NCBI RefSeq assembly: GCF_002954685.1
Contig: NZ_MSCN01000001.1
Span: forward strand, 582,256-646,255
Reading direction: 5' to 3'
Source of the DNA: Polaribacter porphyrae
GTDB lineage: Bacteria; Bacteroidota; Bacteroidia; Flavobacteriales; Flavobacteriaceae
Length of the DNA: 64,000 nucleotides
Part shown: one piece after another, positions 9,038 to 17,306 of the stretch
Numbering within the stretch: the first letter of the stretch is position 1
Layout of the letters: each line of letters begins with the position of its first letter
Position numbers and translations under genes: made by a program
The notes under the pieces: model-generated
Seen by the model: only the letters and a program-made list of their open reading frames with translations
Told to the model about the DNA's origin: nothing
Databases searched by the model: none

Positions 9038-9772
9038 TTATTTTGAAAAAATTTCATCAAGATTATCTTTTTCAATTTGTAATATAAAGTCAATTAATAT
9101 TTCTTGATCTTTTATGGTCAGTTTATTAAGCATTTCTTCCCCTTTAGAAATGGTTTCTAAAGCTAATGCTAAACCTTTTATTTCTTTTTTAGAAAATACT
9201 TTAGGTTTATTTTTCATTTTAGAAATCAAAAAAATAATAATTTCTTTAATCTTTTCCACCAATTCTTTATCATGAATAATATTGAAGAATGTTTCTGTAT
9301 TTTTCATGAACTCTTCAATTTCTTGATAGGGAAGTAGCTGTATAAAAGTATTTATTTTCTCAATTGTGTAAGGTGGATTTATATTCTGCTTTTCAGCTTT
9401 TTTTACTAAAGCATTTTCAAACTTTGTTGCACCTCTAAAAGATTTCATCGCTTTTAAACCTGCATTAAATATTTTTGGGAGATGTTTTCCGTGTGTAAAA
9501 ATTAATTTTAAGGATGGTAAAACTAAATTTAATAATTTTTCTGGATGTTTTATAAAATCATCTAAAGTTTTAAATGCCTCATTAAGCTCATTTCTTTGTG
9601 CTACATCTGGATAAACATAGGTTAAGAAATAGGTTTTAATATTATTAACAATATCTTTATTTATTGTTTTAGGTAAATCATATTTTTCCTTTAAAGTATT
9701 GTATTGATATCTTTCCTCAATTACATTTCTGTAACCAATGATGATTTCATTTAAAATGACTTTTTTAGACAT
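9038..9772 (-). CDS. Conserved-looking protein of unknown function
   Basis: I do not recognise this 244-residue protein. It has no signal peptide and no clear membrane span. It reads as mostly alpha-helical and lysine/isoleucine-rich, with amphipathic stretches around 60-110 (KTLDDFIKHPEKLLNLVLPS) and 155-235. A basic central segment (AGLKAMKSFRGATKF) sits near 105-120. It stands between the convergent MFS gene and a terminator at 9838-9864 that belongs to the next gene. Codon use looks like that of the neighbours, so transfer is not suggested. Confidence 0.65.
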   Translation of the reverse strand: MSKKVILNEIIIGYRNVIEERYQYNTLKEKYDLPKTINKDIVNNIKTYFLTYVYPDVAQRNELNEAFKTLDDFIKHPEKLLNLVLPSLKLIFTHGKHLPKIFNAGLKAMKSFRGATKFENALVKKAEKQNINPPYTIEKINTFIQLLPYQEIEEFMKNTETFFNIIHDKELVEKIKEIIIFLISKMKNKPKVFSKKEIKGLALALETISKGEEMLNKLTIKDQEILIDFILQIEKDNLDEIFSK

Positions 9773-9837
9773 ATAATTTTAATAAGAAAATGAATACTAA
9801 TATAAACTATTCATCATAATTTTTTATTTTTAAAATA

Positions 9838-9864
9838 AAAAAGCAGCTAAAAATAGCTGCTTTT
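9838..9864 (-). terminator. Rho-independent terminator of the metal-cluster operon
   Basis: AAGCAGCTA (9841-9849) pairs with TAGCTGCTT (9854-9862) around an AAAA loop. The minus-strand reading continues into a T-rich tract. It lies just downstream of the His/Asp-rich lipoprotein gene and marks the end of that transcript. Confidence 0.85.
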
Positions 9865-9887
9865 GGATTAAAAAATAATTAATTCTA

Positions 9888-10463
9888 TTATTGAACAGTT
9901 ATAGTAAAAGAAACTTCGAGATCAGATGTACCACCTCCTGATAAAGCATCAGCAACTGTACCATCATTAGGTTTTTTACCTTCGTGAATTACAGAAATAG
10001 TTAAAGTACCAGGACCACCAGCAGAACTAGCTACCACATTTGTATTAAAGCCTAGAGGATTAGAGTTTGCATCTACATCTGTAGTTGTAAAAGTTAAACC
10101 AGCAATGTTAGTAATATAAATTATTTCATGAGTTTCTGCATCATTTTCTGCAATTTCTGCACCAACATCCTCATTTTCCTCAAGGTTAATTAATTTTACC
10201 TCACCAGTGTAGGAAGCTCCTGCAGTTAGTGGACCAGATGTCATCGTTGTTCCAGGCGCTCCTCCTTCACCATCAGGATCTTCAAAAGTAAATGTTACTA
10301 CATCATTTGCATTACTACTATTAGTAAGTACATATTCTAATTTTGTAATAGGTTCTTCATGGTCATGGTCATGGTCATGGTCATCATGATCGTGATCATC
10401 TGAACATGCTGTGAAGGTTAAAGCCGATATAAATAATATGGCTAATAATTTAGTTGTTTTCAT
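9888..10463 (-). CDS. His/Asp-rich surface lipoprotein paired with a TonB receptor
   Basis: The start at 10463 gives a clean lipoprotein signal with the lipobox Cys at residue 19 (FTAC); an ATG at 10487 would add eight residues. Directly after the lipidated Cys come alternating Asp and His residues (about 20-36), a likely metal-binding tether. The rest is a beta-sandwich-like domain with TFEDPDGEGGAPGTT and a C-terminal VSFTITVQ. This pattern is typical of Bacteroidota lipoproteins often labelled 'type 1 periplasmic binding fold superfamily' and encoded beside TonB receptors. The receptor gene ends 37 bp upstream. A metal-capture role is inferred. Confidence 0.8.
   Translation of the reverse strand: MKTTKLLAILFISALTFTACSDDHDHDDHDHDHDHEEPITKLEYVLTNSSNANDVVTFTFEDPDGEGGAPGTTMTSGPLTAGASYTGEVKLINLEENEDVGAEIAENDAETHEIIYITNIAGLTFTTTDVDANSNPLGFNTNVVASSAGGPGTLTISVIHEGKKPNDGTVADALSGGGTSDLEVSFTITVQ
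10358..10400. repeat. Short tandem repeat of GGTCAT type inside the lipoprotein gene
   Basis: Four near-perfect copies of a GGTCAT hexamer, followed by degenerate copies, encode the alternating His-Asp tract. Such in-frame hexamer repeats can change copy number by slippage without breaking the gene. Confidence 0.8.
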
Positions 10464-10500
10464 GGTATTTAATTTAAAGTTTAACATAATTTTGATTTAT

Positions 10501-12912
10501 TTAATAATTGAATTTAAGTTTAATCGTAAAATTTCTACCTACATCGTCTGCAAAGTAGCGTAGTCTGTTTAAGTAATTTCTGTATGCTACATTAAACATG
10601 TTTTCTATAGCAAAAGCTATATTTAAGTTACTGTTTTTAGATATTTTAAAATCGGCTGAACTGTTAAAGTGAAAAAGTGTAAATGCATCAGTTGGCGAAC
10701 TTATATCAACAAAAACATCTTGTTGAAGTATTGGGTTAAATGTAAAAAAGTTATAATCTGGAAATCTGTTTTGTCTTAATTGTGAATATTGAGTTAAACT
10801 TATTGTAAGGTTGTTCAAACTCTTATTCTTGTAAGCAATAGTATTCGAAAAAGTTGTTGATGGCATATGAATTAAAGGAATGTCATCAGTTAGATTATCT
10901 CCTTGTAATAAACTTATATTTCCCCTGTAAGAAAATCTATTTGATAATTTTTTATTTGCATCTATATCTACACCAAATATTTCTGCATTTACTTGAAAAT
11001 ATTTCCATTCTATAAAAGCTCCTCTAATTGTAGTTTGAGCGGCTCCATTTGGGATTAGCTGAATAAAATCATTAATATATTTATAATAAGGACTAATACT
11101 AAATCCAAAATTTTCTGAATTTCGTTCAAAAGAAACGATAAAATTATTAGCAACTTCTTTATTTAAAGTTAGGCTTCCTGTCTCAAATCTTGCTGCACTA
11201 TGATGCAAACCATTACTAAACAATTCAGATACATTTGGCATTCTAGATGCTAAACCATAGTTAAATAAAAACGCATAGTTCTTTTTGAAATCTTTTTTAT
11301 ATCCAAGGCTTCCAGAAAAATTATGAAAATTAAAATTAGGTGTTGTAAATATTTCAAAATTATCGATAACACCTGTACTAAATTCAGGAAATAAAGTATC
11401 ATAATTTTCTTCTTCCCAGTCAAAAACTTTATATTTTTTTGTGGCTTCAATCCGTGAAAAATCATATCTAAAACCAGCACTTAATTCAGTACTCGAATTT
11501 ACTTTATAATCTACAGTAGTATAAATACCAGTATCATATTTATCATAATCTGGTATTAAAGGAATACTTATTCTTGTTATAGATTCGTCTGCAGAATCAT
11601 TTTGTTGATAACGTATTAAAACCCCTGAATTAATGACCAAATTTTCAAATGCATCAATTTTAAGATTTGGCTGTAAGGATGTTGTAAATAATCTAAAATC
11701 TGCAGCTGGAGTATTTTCAAATGCAGCTCTTCTTCTATCAAATTCTTTTCTTCTATTTAGTTGAAAATCATACTGTAAAGTTATTTTTCCTAAACCTTTA
11801 AACCGTTTGTAAGCTTCAATTTTTCCTAAATGATGAGATATAGTCTGTCTAGGGTTATCAATAGTGTAAGAAAAGTCATCTATAAAAGAAGGCTCTCCAC
11901 TATTAATAGCTCTTAATAAATCGTTTACATTACCAACATGTGCAGCTCTGATGATTCCAATCGTATTGTTTACATAACTATAATAAGCATCAAAACCTTT
12001 TTCAAATGATTTGAAGCCAAATCTTGCAGAAGCATTTATACTTTTTATGCCAGAGTTAGACAAATTATAATCAGCAGCTTCAAAATCTCCAAACATTTTA
12101 TAATTTGCTTGAAATTTTGTGTAATATCCAGATTTGTAAGTTTTTATTAATTGAGTATTGATATTTCCTCCTAGACCATTTGTGTTCAATGATGTTGAAG
12201 TGCTTCCAAATAAACTATCTTTTATGGCATAATTTTCAGGACGAACCAAAATTAGACCACCAATTGCGTCACTACCATATATTAATGTATTTGCACCTTT
12301 TACGATATCAATTCTGCTGAAAGCATTAATATCAATAGTTGGAGCATGTTCTGCACCCCACTCTTGATCAAACTGACGAACATTATTATTAATGATTAGT
12401 AACCTACTGCTATGCAAACCATGAATCATAGGTTTTACAATACTATTACCAGTATTTAGAGATGAAACTCCGCTTATTGTGTTTAAAGCGTCTCCTAAAG
12501 ATTTATCTGAAAAATTATCTATCACTTTTTGTTTTAGTGTTTTTTCTATACTTGTATTTTCTGTTTTGGTATTTGCTTTCACAACAACTTCGCTTAATTC
12601 TTCTAGATGATGTTCTAAATAAAATTCTTTAAAATTGTTTTTGTTTACATTTATAACTACTCTTTTTGTTTTACATGATATATGCTTAAATTCTAGCTCA
12701 TAACTACCTTTACATAAATTTTTAAATTCAAATAGTCCTTGTAAATTTGATGTTGAGTATGTATTTGAATTTAAAATATGAATAGATGCACCAACTAGAG
12801 GTTTCTTGTCATGAAAATCGATAATTTTGCCTTTAAAAGTTAATTTGCAATTTTGTGCATTTGAAGTATAAGAACACATCAAAAGAGCACAAAAAATAAA
12901 CAGCTTGTGCAT
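10501..12912 (-). CDS. TonB-dependent receptor, ZnuD-like
   Basis: This 803-residue outer-membrane receptor has a signal peptide (1-19), a CarboxypepD_reg-like domain (about 24-105), a plug (about 115-235) and a 22-strand-type barrel ending in aromatic Phe-Asn-Tyr. The plug contains KPMIHGLHSSRLLI and the stretch QEWGAEHAPTIDINAF, which resembles the zinc receptor ZnuD more than siderophore or SusC receptors. The context supports metal transport: a His-rich exported protein 51 bp upstream, a His/Asp-rich lipoprotein 37 bp downstream, and TerC earlier in the run. Zinc is my best guess; copper or another divalent metal is possible. Confidence 0.88.
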   Translation of the reverse strand: MHKLFIFCALLMCSYTSNAQNCKLTFKGKIIDFHDKKPLVGASIHILNSNTYSTSNLQGLFEFKNLCKGSYELEFKHISCKTKRVVINVNKNNFKEFYLEHHLEELSEVVVKANTKTENTSIEKTLKQKVIDNFSDKSLGDALNTISGVSSLNTGNSIVKPMIHGLHSSRLLIINNNVRQFDQEWGAEHAPTIDINAFSRIDIVKGANTLIYGSDAIGGLILVRPENYAIKDSLFGSTSTSLNTNGLGGNINTQLIKTYKSGYYTKFQANYKMFGDFEAADYNLSNSGIKSINASARFGFKSFEKGFDAYYSYVNNTIGIIRAAHVGNVNDLLRAINSGEPSFIDDFSYTIDNPRQTISHHLGKIEAYKRFKGLGKITLQYDFQLNRRKEFDRRRAAFENTPAADFRLFTTSLQPNLKIDAFENLVINSGVLIRYQQNDSADESITRISIPLIPDYDKYDTGIYTTVDYKVNSSTELSAGFRYDFSRIEATKKYKVFDWEEENYDTLFPEFSTGVIDNFEIFTTPNFNFHNFSGSLGYKKDFKKNYAFLFNYGLASRMPNVSELFSNGLHHSAARFETGSLTLNKEVANNFIVSFERNSENFGFSISPYYKYINDFIQLIPNGAAQTTIRGAFIEWKYFQVNAEIFGVDIDANKKLSNRFSYRGNISLLQGDNLTDDIPLIHMPSTTFSNTIAYKNKSLNNLTISLTQYSQLRQNRFPDYNFFTFNPILQQDVFVDISSPTDAFTLFHFNSSADFKISKNSNLNIAFAIENMFNVAYRNYLNRLRYFADDVGRNFTIKLKFNY

Positions 12913-12963
12913 ATTTTTAAATAATTTTATTTACTATTTTTAGATTTTAAAAAATCTACTTTC

Positions 12964-13287
12964 TTAAATAAAATTAAAATGAGGTGGACCTCGTAAGGAA
13001 AATGGGAGTTGATTATGATTTGCTAAAAAGTCATTTTTAAGAATATCAACTGAATTAATTTGTTGTTTCTTAACAAATTTATAATTAAAAGATATATCAT
13101 AATTTAAAGTAAGCTCAAAATAATGTTCATGCTTTTCTAAATCATGATTACAAAAATGTTCTATATCGTTATAAGTGCAAAGTTCTTCAATATGATTTTC
13201 TCCAAGAGAATGATATAGAGATAAACACAACTGAACAAAAAGGCATGTTAGTAAAAATAAAGAAAAAGCTATTTTTTTAAGCTTCAT
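12964..13287 (-). CDS. Small exported His/Cys-rich protein
   Basis: This 107-residue protein begins with a signal peptide (about 1-23) and then carries dense metal-ligand residues between about 25 and 57: HSLGENH, C, HFCNHD and EKHEH. It ends in SLRGPPHFNFI, a closing pattern I associate with small Bacteroidota proteins encoded beside heavy-metal receptors or efflux pumps. It lies 15 bp after terC and 51 bp before the ZnuD-like receptor gene, so it should be in one transcript with both. Function is not established; periplasmic metal binding is inferred from residues and context. Confidence 0.7.
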   Translation of the reverse strand: MKLKKIAFSLFLLTCLFVQLCLSLYHSLGENHIEELCTYNDIEHFCNHDLEKHEHYFELTLNYDISFNYKFVKKQQINSVDILKNDFLANHNQLPFSLRGPPHFNFI

Positions 13288-13302
13288 AAAATTGTAAATA
13301 CT

Positions 13303-14070
13303 TTAAGACTTTTTATTAATCTGTAAATTTAGTAATTCTACTCCTAATGAGAAAGCTATTGCAAAATATAAATATCCTTTTGGGATAATCCCTATTTTTT
13401 TGTTAAAAAATTCACTATTTGATAAGTGAGCACCTTCAGTTATTAGCATAAACCCTATCAAAATCAAAAATGATAAAGCAAGCATTTGTATGGTTGGGTT
13501 CTTATTAACAAATTTATTGATGGGTTGTGAGAAAATCATCATAATTAAGATGGAAACAATGACAGCAATTATCATTATTGTTAAGGCACCATCAATTCCA
13601 TTTGTCATACCAACAGCTGTTAAAATACTATCAAAAGAAAAAACAATATCAATTAAAATAATTTGTATGATAACACTTTTAAACGAAATTATTTTTGGTG
13701 ATTTTACAACTTTTTCCTCACTAGTTTTTTCTACTTTTTGCCTTATTTCTTTAGTGCTTTTATAGAGTAAGAATAATCCTCCAAGAAATAAAATAATACT
13801 TTGCCCAGTTAAACCTGTTTTAAACCAGCCTAAATCTATACTGTAAAAAGGATTTTTTAATGCTATTAAATGAGATACACTGAACAAAAGTAAGATTCTA
13901 GTAATCATAGCTAACGCTAATCCAACTAGGGTTGCTTTTTTTACCTGATTTTTTGGTAATTTATTTGCAGAAATTGATATGAAAATAACATTATCTATTC
14001 CTAAAATAATTTCTAAAAAAGTTAGTGTTAATAAGGATACCCAAGTTTCTGCATGTAAAAAAATCTCCAT
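13303..14070 (-). CDS. TerC-family membrane protein
   Basis: TerC-family proteins (Alx, YkoY/MeeY, TerC) are polytopic membrane proteins linked to manganese export, metalation of exported proteins and tellurite resistance. This 255-residue copy has about seven membrane segments. The acidic intramembrane residues expected for the metal path are visible: E20 and D26 in FLEIILGIDN, and the Asp pair in IDIVFSFDS near 150-157. It abuts the stop of the upstream lipoprotein gene with no gap and runs 15 bp into the His-rich gene, which puts it in the metal cluster. Confidence 0.9.
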   Translation of the reverse strand: MEIFLHAETWVSLLTLTFLEIILGIDNVIFISISANKLPKNQVKKATLVGLALAMITRILLLFSVSHLIALKNPFYSIDLGWFKTGLTGQSIILFLGGLFLLYKSTKEIRQKVEKTSEEKVVKSPKIISFKSVIIQIILIDIVFSFDSILTAVGMTNGIDGALTIMIIAVIVSILIMMIFSQPINKFVNKNPTIQMLALSFLILIGFMLITEGAHLSNSEFFNKKIGIIPKGYLYFAIAFSLGVELLNLQINKKS

Positions 14071-14472
14071 TTATTTTATTTTATAAATAGTGCCTTTTTT
14101 AGTGAATTTAGAAAACCCAATTTTTACAGTAAAATCATAAGAATCTTCTTTTATTTCATTAATTTGAATATACATTGGATCTTTTTGTAAAGCATTTTTT
14201 GGGTTAATGTATTTTAGCGTGTAAAAGAAATTATTTTTCCATTTTATAGAAAGTGTATCAATATTATTTCCGTATTTGCTAATTTGAATACTGTCTTTTC
14301 TAATAATTGTTTCTTTTACAAAATTATCTCCAGCAGGAATTTCAAAAACGCCTTCTTTAAATCTACCTGAATTGTCTTTAAATTCTTGTTTACAAGAATT
14401 AAGTAAAATTACAATTGTAAGACACAATAAAATTTGTTTAGTCACCTTGTATAAAATAGATTTAAAATTCAT
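14071..14472 (-). CDS. Small lipoprotein of unknown function
   Basis: This 133-residue protein has an N-terminal hydrophobic signal and lipobox (LLNSC, Cys about residue 27), followed by a beta-rich region of about 105 residues with many Lys and Ile. Segments such as FEIPAGDNFVKETIIRKDS and the closing FTKKGTIYKIK resemble small lipid-anchored proteins of Flavobacteriaceae with no assigned function. Its stop is followed directly by the terC start, and it begins 11 bp after purB on the same strand, so it may be read from the purB promoter. Confidence 0.7.
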   Translation of the reverse strand: MNFKSILYKVTKQILLCLTIVILLNSCKQEFKDNSGRFKEGVFEIPAGDNFVKETIIRKDSIQISKYGNNIDTLSIKWKNNFFYTLKYINPKNALQKDPMYIQINEIKEDSYDFTVKIGFSKFTKKGTIYKIK

Positions 14473-14483
14473 CTTGATAAGAT

Positions 14484-15827
14484 CTAAATGCCAGTATAAT
14501 TTGTAGGAGTTATTGCCTTTAATTCAGTTTTAATTTCATCAGAAACCTCTAGAGTATCTATAAAATTAGCAATTGAATTTTGGTTAATTTTTTCATTCGT
14601 CCTTGTCAACCCTTTTAAAGCTTCGTAAGGGTTTGGGTATGCTTCACGCCTTAAAATAGTTTGAATTGCCTCTGCAACAACAGCCCAATTATTTTCTAAA
14701 TCTTGTTCAAACTTCTCTTTGTTCAACAATAATTTATTTAATCCTTTTAAGGTTGATGTAAAACCAATAATGGTATGCCCAAAAGGAACACCAACATTAC
14801 GTAAAACTGTACTATCAGTCAAATCGCGTTGTAAACGAGAAATTGGTAATTTAGCTGAAAGATGTTCAAAAATAGCATTGGCAATTCCTAAATTTCCTTC
14901 AGAATTTTCAAAATCAATAGGATTTACTTTGTGTGGCATTGCTGATGAACCAACTTCACCTTTTTTAATTTTTTGCTTAAAATAATCCATAGATACATAA
15001 GTCCAGAAATCTCTGTCTAAATCTATTATGATTGTATTGATGCGTTTTAAAGTATCAAACAAAGCAGCCATGTGATCATAATGCTCTATTTGTGTGGTTG
15101 GGAATGAATGTTGTAATCCTAATTTTTCTTGCACAAATTCAGAGCCAAACGCTTTCCAGTCTATTTTTGGGTATGCTACTTTATGTGCATTAAAATTTCC
15201 TGTTGCTCCTCCAAATTTTGCAGCACTTGGTATGTCATTCAACAAGTTAAACTGTTCTTTTAAACGTATTACAAAAACATCTATTTCTTTACCTAATCTT
15301 GTTGGTGATGCTGGCTGACCATGAGTTCTAGCTAACATAGAAATATCTTGCCATTCAACAACTAATTCTTGTAGTTTTTGTAAAACGTCTAAATAATGAG
15401 GTACAAAAATAGCATTCATAGCTTCCTTAATAGATAAAGGAATTGCAGTATTGTTAATGTCTTGAGAAGTTAATCCAAAATGGATAAACTCTTTATATTC
15501 TCGAAGATTTAAGTTGTCAAATTTTTCTTTTATAAAATACTCAACTGCTTTTACATCGTGGTTGGTTACCTTTTCAATATCTTTTATTTTTTGAGCATCA
15601 GAAGCAGTAAAGTCTTTATAAATTTTACGTAAATCGTCAAATAAGTTAGTGTTAAAATCTGCTAATTGTGGCAAAGGAATTTCACAAAGTGCAATAAAAT
15701 ATTCGATTTCTACAAGAACTCTGTATTTTATTAGAGCTTCTTCAGAAAAGTAGTTTGCTAATTTAGATATTTTATTTCTGTAACGACCATCAATAGGAGA
15801 AATGGCGTTTAATTGTGTTAAATTCAT
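14484..15827 (-). CDS. purB: Adenylosuccinate lyase
   Basis: PurB releases fumarate from SAICAR and from adenylosuccinate in purine synthesis. The 447-residue length is normal. The fumarase/aspartase signature GSSAMPHKVNP, with the mobile-loop catalytic Ser, is near residues 280-291, followed by DFENSEGN. The His in TSQDINN/ARTHGQPASPT context (about 155-175) is also present. It follows a helical companion gene on the same strand (42 bp). The downstream lipoprotein and terC lie close enough (11 bp, 0 bp) to be cotranscribed. Confidence 0.97.
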   Translation of the reverse strand: MNLTQLNAISPIDGRYRNKISKLANYFSEEALIKYRVLVEIEYFIALCEIPLPQLADFNTNLFDDLRKIYKDFTASDAQKIKDIEKVTNHDVKAVEYFIKEKFDNLNLREYKEFIHFGLTSQDINNTAIPLSIKEAMNAIFVPHYLDVLQKLQELVVEWQDISMLARTHGQPASPTRLGKEIDVFVIRLKEQFNLLNDIPSAAKFGGATGNFNAHKVAYPKIDWKAFGSEFVQEKLGLQHSFPTTQIEHYDHMAALFDTLKRINTIIIDLDRDFWTYVSMDYFKQKIKKGEVGSSAMPHKVNPIDFENSEGNLGIANAIFEHLSAKLPISRLQRDLTDSTVLRNVGVPFGHTIIGFTSTLKGLNKLLLNKEKFEQDLENNWAVVAEAIQTILRREAYPNPYEALKGLTRTNEKINQNSIANFIDTLEVSDEIKTELKAITPTNYTGI

Positions 15828-15869
15828 CTTTATAGATTCTAAAATGCAAAAATAGGGATTTAATGAGAT

Positions 15870-16457
15870 TTATAAACCAGATTTTTTATGTTTTTCTATC
15901 AATGCTAAAATATATTTTCCTCTAGCTTTTGTGCCTTTACTTTCATGAATAATTTTAGTTTCAATTAAATATTTTAATTCTGAATGAACCCAATCTTTTT
16001 CTAGTCCAAAAAGAAATAGAGTGTTCATAGTATAAGCTCTTACTGCTATTTTTTGTGGTGTTAATAACCAATCAAAACCTGTTTCTATAATAGCATCAAT
16101 ATGAGTAGATTGCAGTTTTCGTTTTGTTTTATTAAGCTCTTTATGATAATAGGCATTTGCCAAATGTTCACAAATTTTTGCACAAGGCCTTATAGCACTA
16201 TCAAATTTTAAGAGTGGTATTCCTTTTGTAAACTCATCTAAATAGGGTAAAATCCAATTGATTTGATGATGAGTGCAAATCCATTCTAAAACCCAAGAAG
16301 CTTTTATAGATGTTTTGTTGTTAACATCAAAAGTAATCGCTATCAAATCTTTTACTAAATCTTTGTTTTCTAGTACAATATTTGCAACTCTTTGTCTGTT
16401 TTCTCTTTTAGCAGTGCCTAAATTATTTAATTCATTGGTTAAAAAATTAATGCTCAT
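15870..16457 (-). CDS. Helical-repeat-like protein beside purB
   Basis: This is a 195-residue cytoplasmic protein without signal or membrane span. It reads as consecutive amphipathic helices of HEAT/ARM-like spacing (for example KASWVLEWICTHHQINWILP at about 53-72 and KIAVRAYTMNTLFLFGLEK at about 136-154). I recall such proteins beside purB in Flavobacteriaceae, sometimes mislabelled as adenylosuccinate lyase, but there is no lyase signature here. It begins the minus-strand unit, 42 bp ahead of purB, and is divergent from the MORN-type gene (38-bp gap). Function unknown. Confidence 0.7.
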   Translation of the reverse strand: MSINFLTNELNNLGTAKRENRQRVANIVLENKDLVKDLIAITFDVNNKTSIKASWVLEWICTHHQINWILPYLDEFTKGIPLLKFDSAIRPCAKICEHLANAYYHKELNKTKRKLQSTHIDAIIETGFDWLLTPQKIAVRAYTMNTLFLFGLEKDWVHSELKYLIETKIIHESKGTKARGKYILALIEKHKKSGL

Positions 16458-16495
16458 TTTTTAAGAAATCATATATTTACCTTAAATTTATTGTT

Positions 16496-17209
16496 ATGAT
16501 AAATATAAAAAGACTTGTTAATGTTTTTCTAGTTTTAGTAATCTTTTTTTTGAGTGATTCAATTCTTGCTCAAAAAATAAATCAGTTTGATGCTAATAAA
16601 AAAAGAACAGGAGTTTGGCGAAAATATTATCCAAATAAAACCATTCGCTATGAAGGTCAATTTAAAAATGGAAAAGAAATTGGTGTTTTTAAGTTTTATG
16701 AAAAATCAAATTCTCAATTTCCAATTATAATCAAAAGATATTCAGACTATAAAGATACAATAGCAGTTGAATTCTATACCATAAAAGGCAGGTTGCAGAG
16801 CAAAGGTTTTTTTATAAACAAAACTAGAGTAGGTGAATGGCAATATTATTTTAAGAATAATAAATTAATGTCTAAAGAGTTTTATCATCAAGGAAAATTA
16901 CACGGTAAAATTGTAAATTATTATCCTAATGGAAAGCCAACAGAAATTGTATTTTATAAAAATGGGTTAAAAGATGGTTTGTCTAAAAAATATTCAAGTG
17001 ATGGAATATTGATTGAAGAACTTAATTATGAAAAAGATAAACTTAATGGATTAGCAAAATATTATGAACTTAATGGAAATTTAAAAGAAAAAGGTGTTTA
17101 TAAAAACGGAAAAAGAATAGGAAAGTGGGAATATTTTATGGATGGAGAAGTTGCAGATGATGAAGAATTAAAAAAGAAAAAAAAGTTTACCAAGAAAAAA
17201 GGAGGTTAA
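16496..17209 (+). CDS. Exported MORN-variant repeat protein
   Basis: A 237-residue protein with a signal peptide (about 1-25, ending ILAQ) followed by about seven MORN_2-type repeats, each built on YYxNGKxxxEGxYKNGKxxGxW. Examples are at 43-62, 125-145, 148-168 and 195-215. Such beta-hairpin repeats are often annotated as 'YwqK-family antitoxin', but nothing here suggests a toxin-antitoxin pair. The C-terminus is a Lys-rich tail. It is likely periplasmic or surface-exposed, with unknown role. Confidence 0.8.
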   Translation: MINIKRLVNVFLVLVIFFLSDSILAQKINQFDANKKRTGVWRKYYPNKTIRYEGQFKNGKEIGVFKFYEKSNSQFPIIIKRYSDYKDTIAVEFYTIKGRLQSKGFFINKTRVGEWQYYFKNNKLMSKEFYHQGKLHGKIVNYYPNGKPTEIVFYKNGLKDGLSKKYSSDGILIEELNYEKDKLNGLAKYYELNGNLKEKGVYKNGKRIGKWEYFMDGEVADDEELKKKKKFTKKKGG

Positions 17210-17306
17210 TCATAGGCTTTTTTACAGATAAAAATCAGTTGTTTACAGATTAAATTTTACAATTCTTAATGATTAGAGCATTTTTGAAGATATAAAATCA
17301 ATCTAA

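Noticed and set aside
16496..17209. Toxin-antitoxin antitoxin (YwqK label)
   Set aside because: The MORN-type repeats give that database label, but there is no toxin neighbour and the protein is exported.
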